This document shows positions 4,307 through 5,019 of a DNA stretch of 5,019 nucleotides, one piece after another. The notes below the pieces were generated by a model. The model worked only from the letters and a program-made list of their open reading frames with translations, had not been told where the DNA came from and did no database searches. The translations under genes were made by a program, and so were the position numbers. The DNA is from Pseudomonadota bacterium. GTDB taxonomy: Bacteria > Pseudomonadota > Alphaproteobacteria > Rhizobiales > Hyphomicrobiaceae. The DNA lies in NCBI GenBank assembly GCA_023392135.1, contig JAEVZQ010000293.1, positions 1 to 5,019 of the forward strand, in the 5' to 3' direction. Position 1 is the stretch's first letter; every line of letters starts with the position of its first letter.

Positions 4307-5019
4307 TCAAGCGACCGGCTCGACGCCGAAATAGGCGTCGAATGCGGCCCAAAATCGGCTGCGGATGTCGTCAACTTCCTGCAGGATTTCGTGCCGCGCC
4401 AGCGGAAGCATGACTGTCGTGCAGAGCTTCACCCTGCCCGCGAACGCCTCCGTGACCCGTGGATCGACGATGACGTCGTTGCCGGCGATGCCCACCATCA
4501 GCGGCACCCTCACGCGCTCCGCATAGGCAGGATTGTCGAGCATGTCCATCGACCGGTAGGCAGCGTTGAGCCAGCCGATTGTCGGCGCGCCGAGGAGCAG
4601 TTGAGGTGCTGCCTCGATCAGCGCCCGATTTCGTGCGAACCGCGCTTCGTCGGAGGTGAGCGGATTGCCCTGGAAGACGACGGGATCGGCAGGATCATCG
4701 GAGCCGCCGCGCACGTAGGAGCGGCCGAGCCCGCAAATCGTGCCCAGGGCGGCATAGGCGCGGGCAAGGCGCTGCGAGGTGCCGACCTTGCTGTCGTGAA
4801 AGCGTAGCATCGGCGCCAGCACAGTAATCCGATTGAACGGACAGGCGGGATGGCTGGCAACCCGCAGCAGAATATGGCCGCCCATCGAGTGCGCCAGAGC
4901 ATAATGCGGCGCCGGGCAATGCGGCTGCACGACCTGCTCCATGAAGCAGGCGAGATCCTTCTCGTACTCGGCGAAGCTGCGGACCCAGCCCTTCCGCGGG
5001 TTGCGCAGGGGCCGATAGG
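4307..5019 (-). CDS. Alpha/beta hydrolase, lysophospholipase-like (N-terminus beyond window)
   Basis: The C-terminal 236 or so residues of an alpha/beta hydrolase resembling the PldB/monoglyceride-lipase group. The frame stays open to the right edge, reading YRPLRNPRKGWVRSFAEYEKD before the Met at 4942, so that Met is internal. The start, and probably some 75-80 residues carrying the oxyanion region, lie outside. Catalytic triad candidates, counted from the Met at 4942, are Ser19 in the nucleophile elbow AHSMGG, Asp156 in GNDVIVDP and His184 in LARHEILQE. The RNPRKG...F.EY.KDL segment before the elbow is usual in this group. No signal peptide or membrane segment is visible. It would hydrolyse a carboxylic ester such as a lysophospholipid or monoacylglycerol, but the substrate cannot be read from the sequence. 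The stop is 10 bases from that of the convergent hisN. Confidence 0.85.
   Translation of the reverse strand, partial: YRPLRNPRKGWVRSFAEYEKDLACFMEQVVQPHCPAPHYALAHSMGGHILLRVASHPACPFNRITVLAPMLRFHDSKVGTSQRLARAYAALGTICGLGRSYVRGGSDDPADPVVFQGNPLTSDEARFARNRALIEAAPQLLLGAPTIGWLNAAYRSMDMLDNPAYAERVRVPLMVGIAGNDVIVDPRVTEAFAGRVKLCTTVMLPLARHEILQEVDDIRSRFWAAFDAYFGVEPVA
4320..4341. terminator. Hairpin just past the hisN stop, inside the hydrolase 3' end
   Basis: TCGACGCC (4320-4327) is exactly complementary to GGCGTCGA (4334-4341), with a 6-base loop. It starts 24 bases after the hisN stop and lies within the last codons of the convergent hydrolase gene. The gap of 10 bases leaves no room for a separate terminator, so this stem could end hisN transcripts. 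There is no T-run, and codon constraint or chance could also explain it. Confidence 0.35.

Noticed and set aside
3520..4374. 284-residue minus-strand frame opposite hisN
   Set aside because: It is a shadow of the well-supported phosphatase gene on the other strand, with no recognisable domain.

Overview
High-GC bacterial chromosome segment with the layout and protein types of a Hyphomicrobiales alphaproteobacterium, most like the Bradyrhizobium/Rhodopseudomonas side of the order. The clues are a CpdR-type single-domain response regulator, a rhizobial-type N-formylglutamate amidohydrolase, a HisN/SuhB-like phosphatase and, between the last two, small RNAs of the alphaproteobacterial suhB/mmgR (alpha-r8) family. 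Family assignments come from reading the sequence and from memory of the families; no search was run, and the genus is not determined.

Layout. Positions 1-68 (-) hold a tRNA-Val(GAC) cut by the left edge, with a good promoter just upstream. Positions 176-352 (-) hold a 58-residue double CxxCxGxG zinc-binding protein, too short for ordinary ORF calling, with a GTG start and a clear ribosome binding site. Positions 353-621 are a divergent spacer in which I see no convincing promoter. Positions 622-1131 (+) encode an exported protein of unknown function with four cysteines. It converges on cpdR (1191-1577, -), with a hairpin between the two stop codons. Positions 1578-1829 are the divergent spacer between cpdR and the amidohydrolase (1830-2729, +); it carries a perfect 8-bp inverted repeat close to the amidohydrolase start.

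Positions 2730-3498 (769 bases) hold no protein gene. They contain three tandem, diverged copies of one small RNA gene, all on the minus strand. Each has its own promoter, a 5' stem, a short GCCC/GGGC hairpin, an unpaired U-C-rich anti-Shine-Dalgarno segment and a Rho-independent terminator ending in a U-tract. Copies 1 and 3 share promoter type and spacing, while copy 2 has a different AT-rich promoter set in an operator-like dyad. hisN (3499-4296, +) follows, diverging from the array. It converges, with only 10 bases between stops, on an alpha/beta hydrolase (4307-5019, -) that runs off the right edge.

How the parts relate. CpdR in relatives is a ClpXP adaptor in the cell-cycle phosphorelay. 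The amidohydrolase would release glutamate and formate from N-formylglutamate, a product of one histidine-degradation route, and HisN would dephosphorylate histidinol phosphate in histidine synthesis. The small RNA array sits exactly between these two metabolic genes and is the most interesting part of the window. The RNA family itself is known; the three-copy arrangement with copy-specific promoters and compensatory stem changes deserves follow-up.
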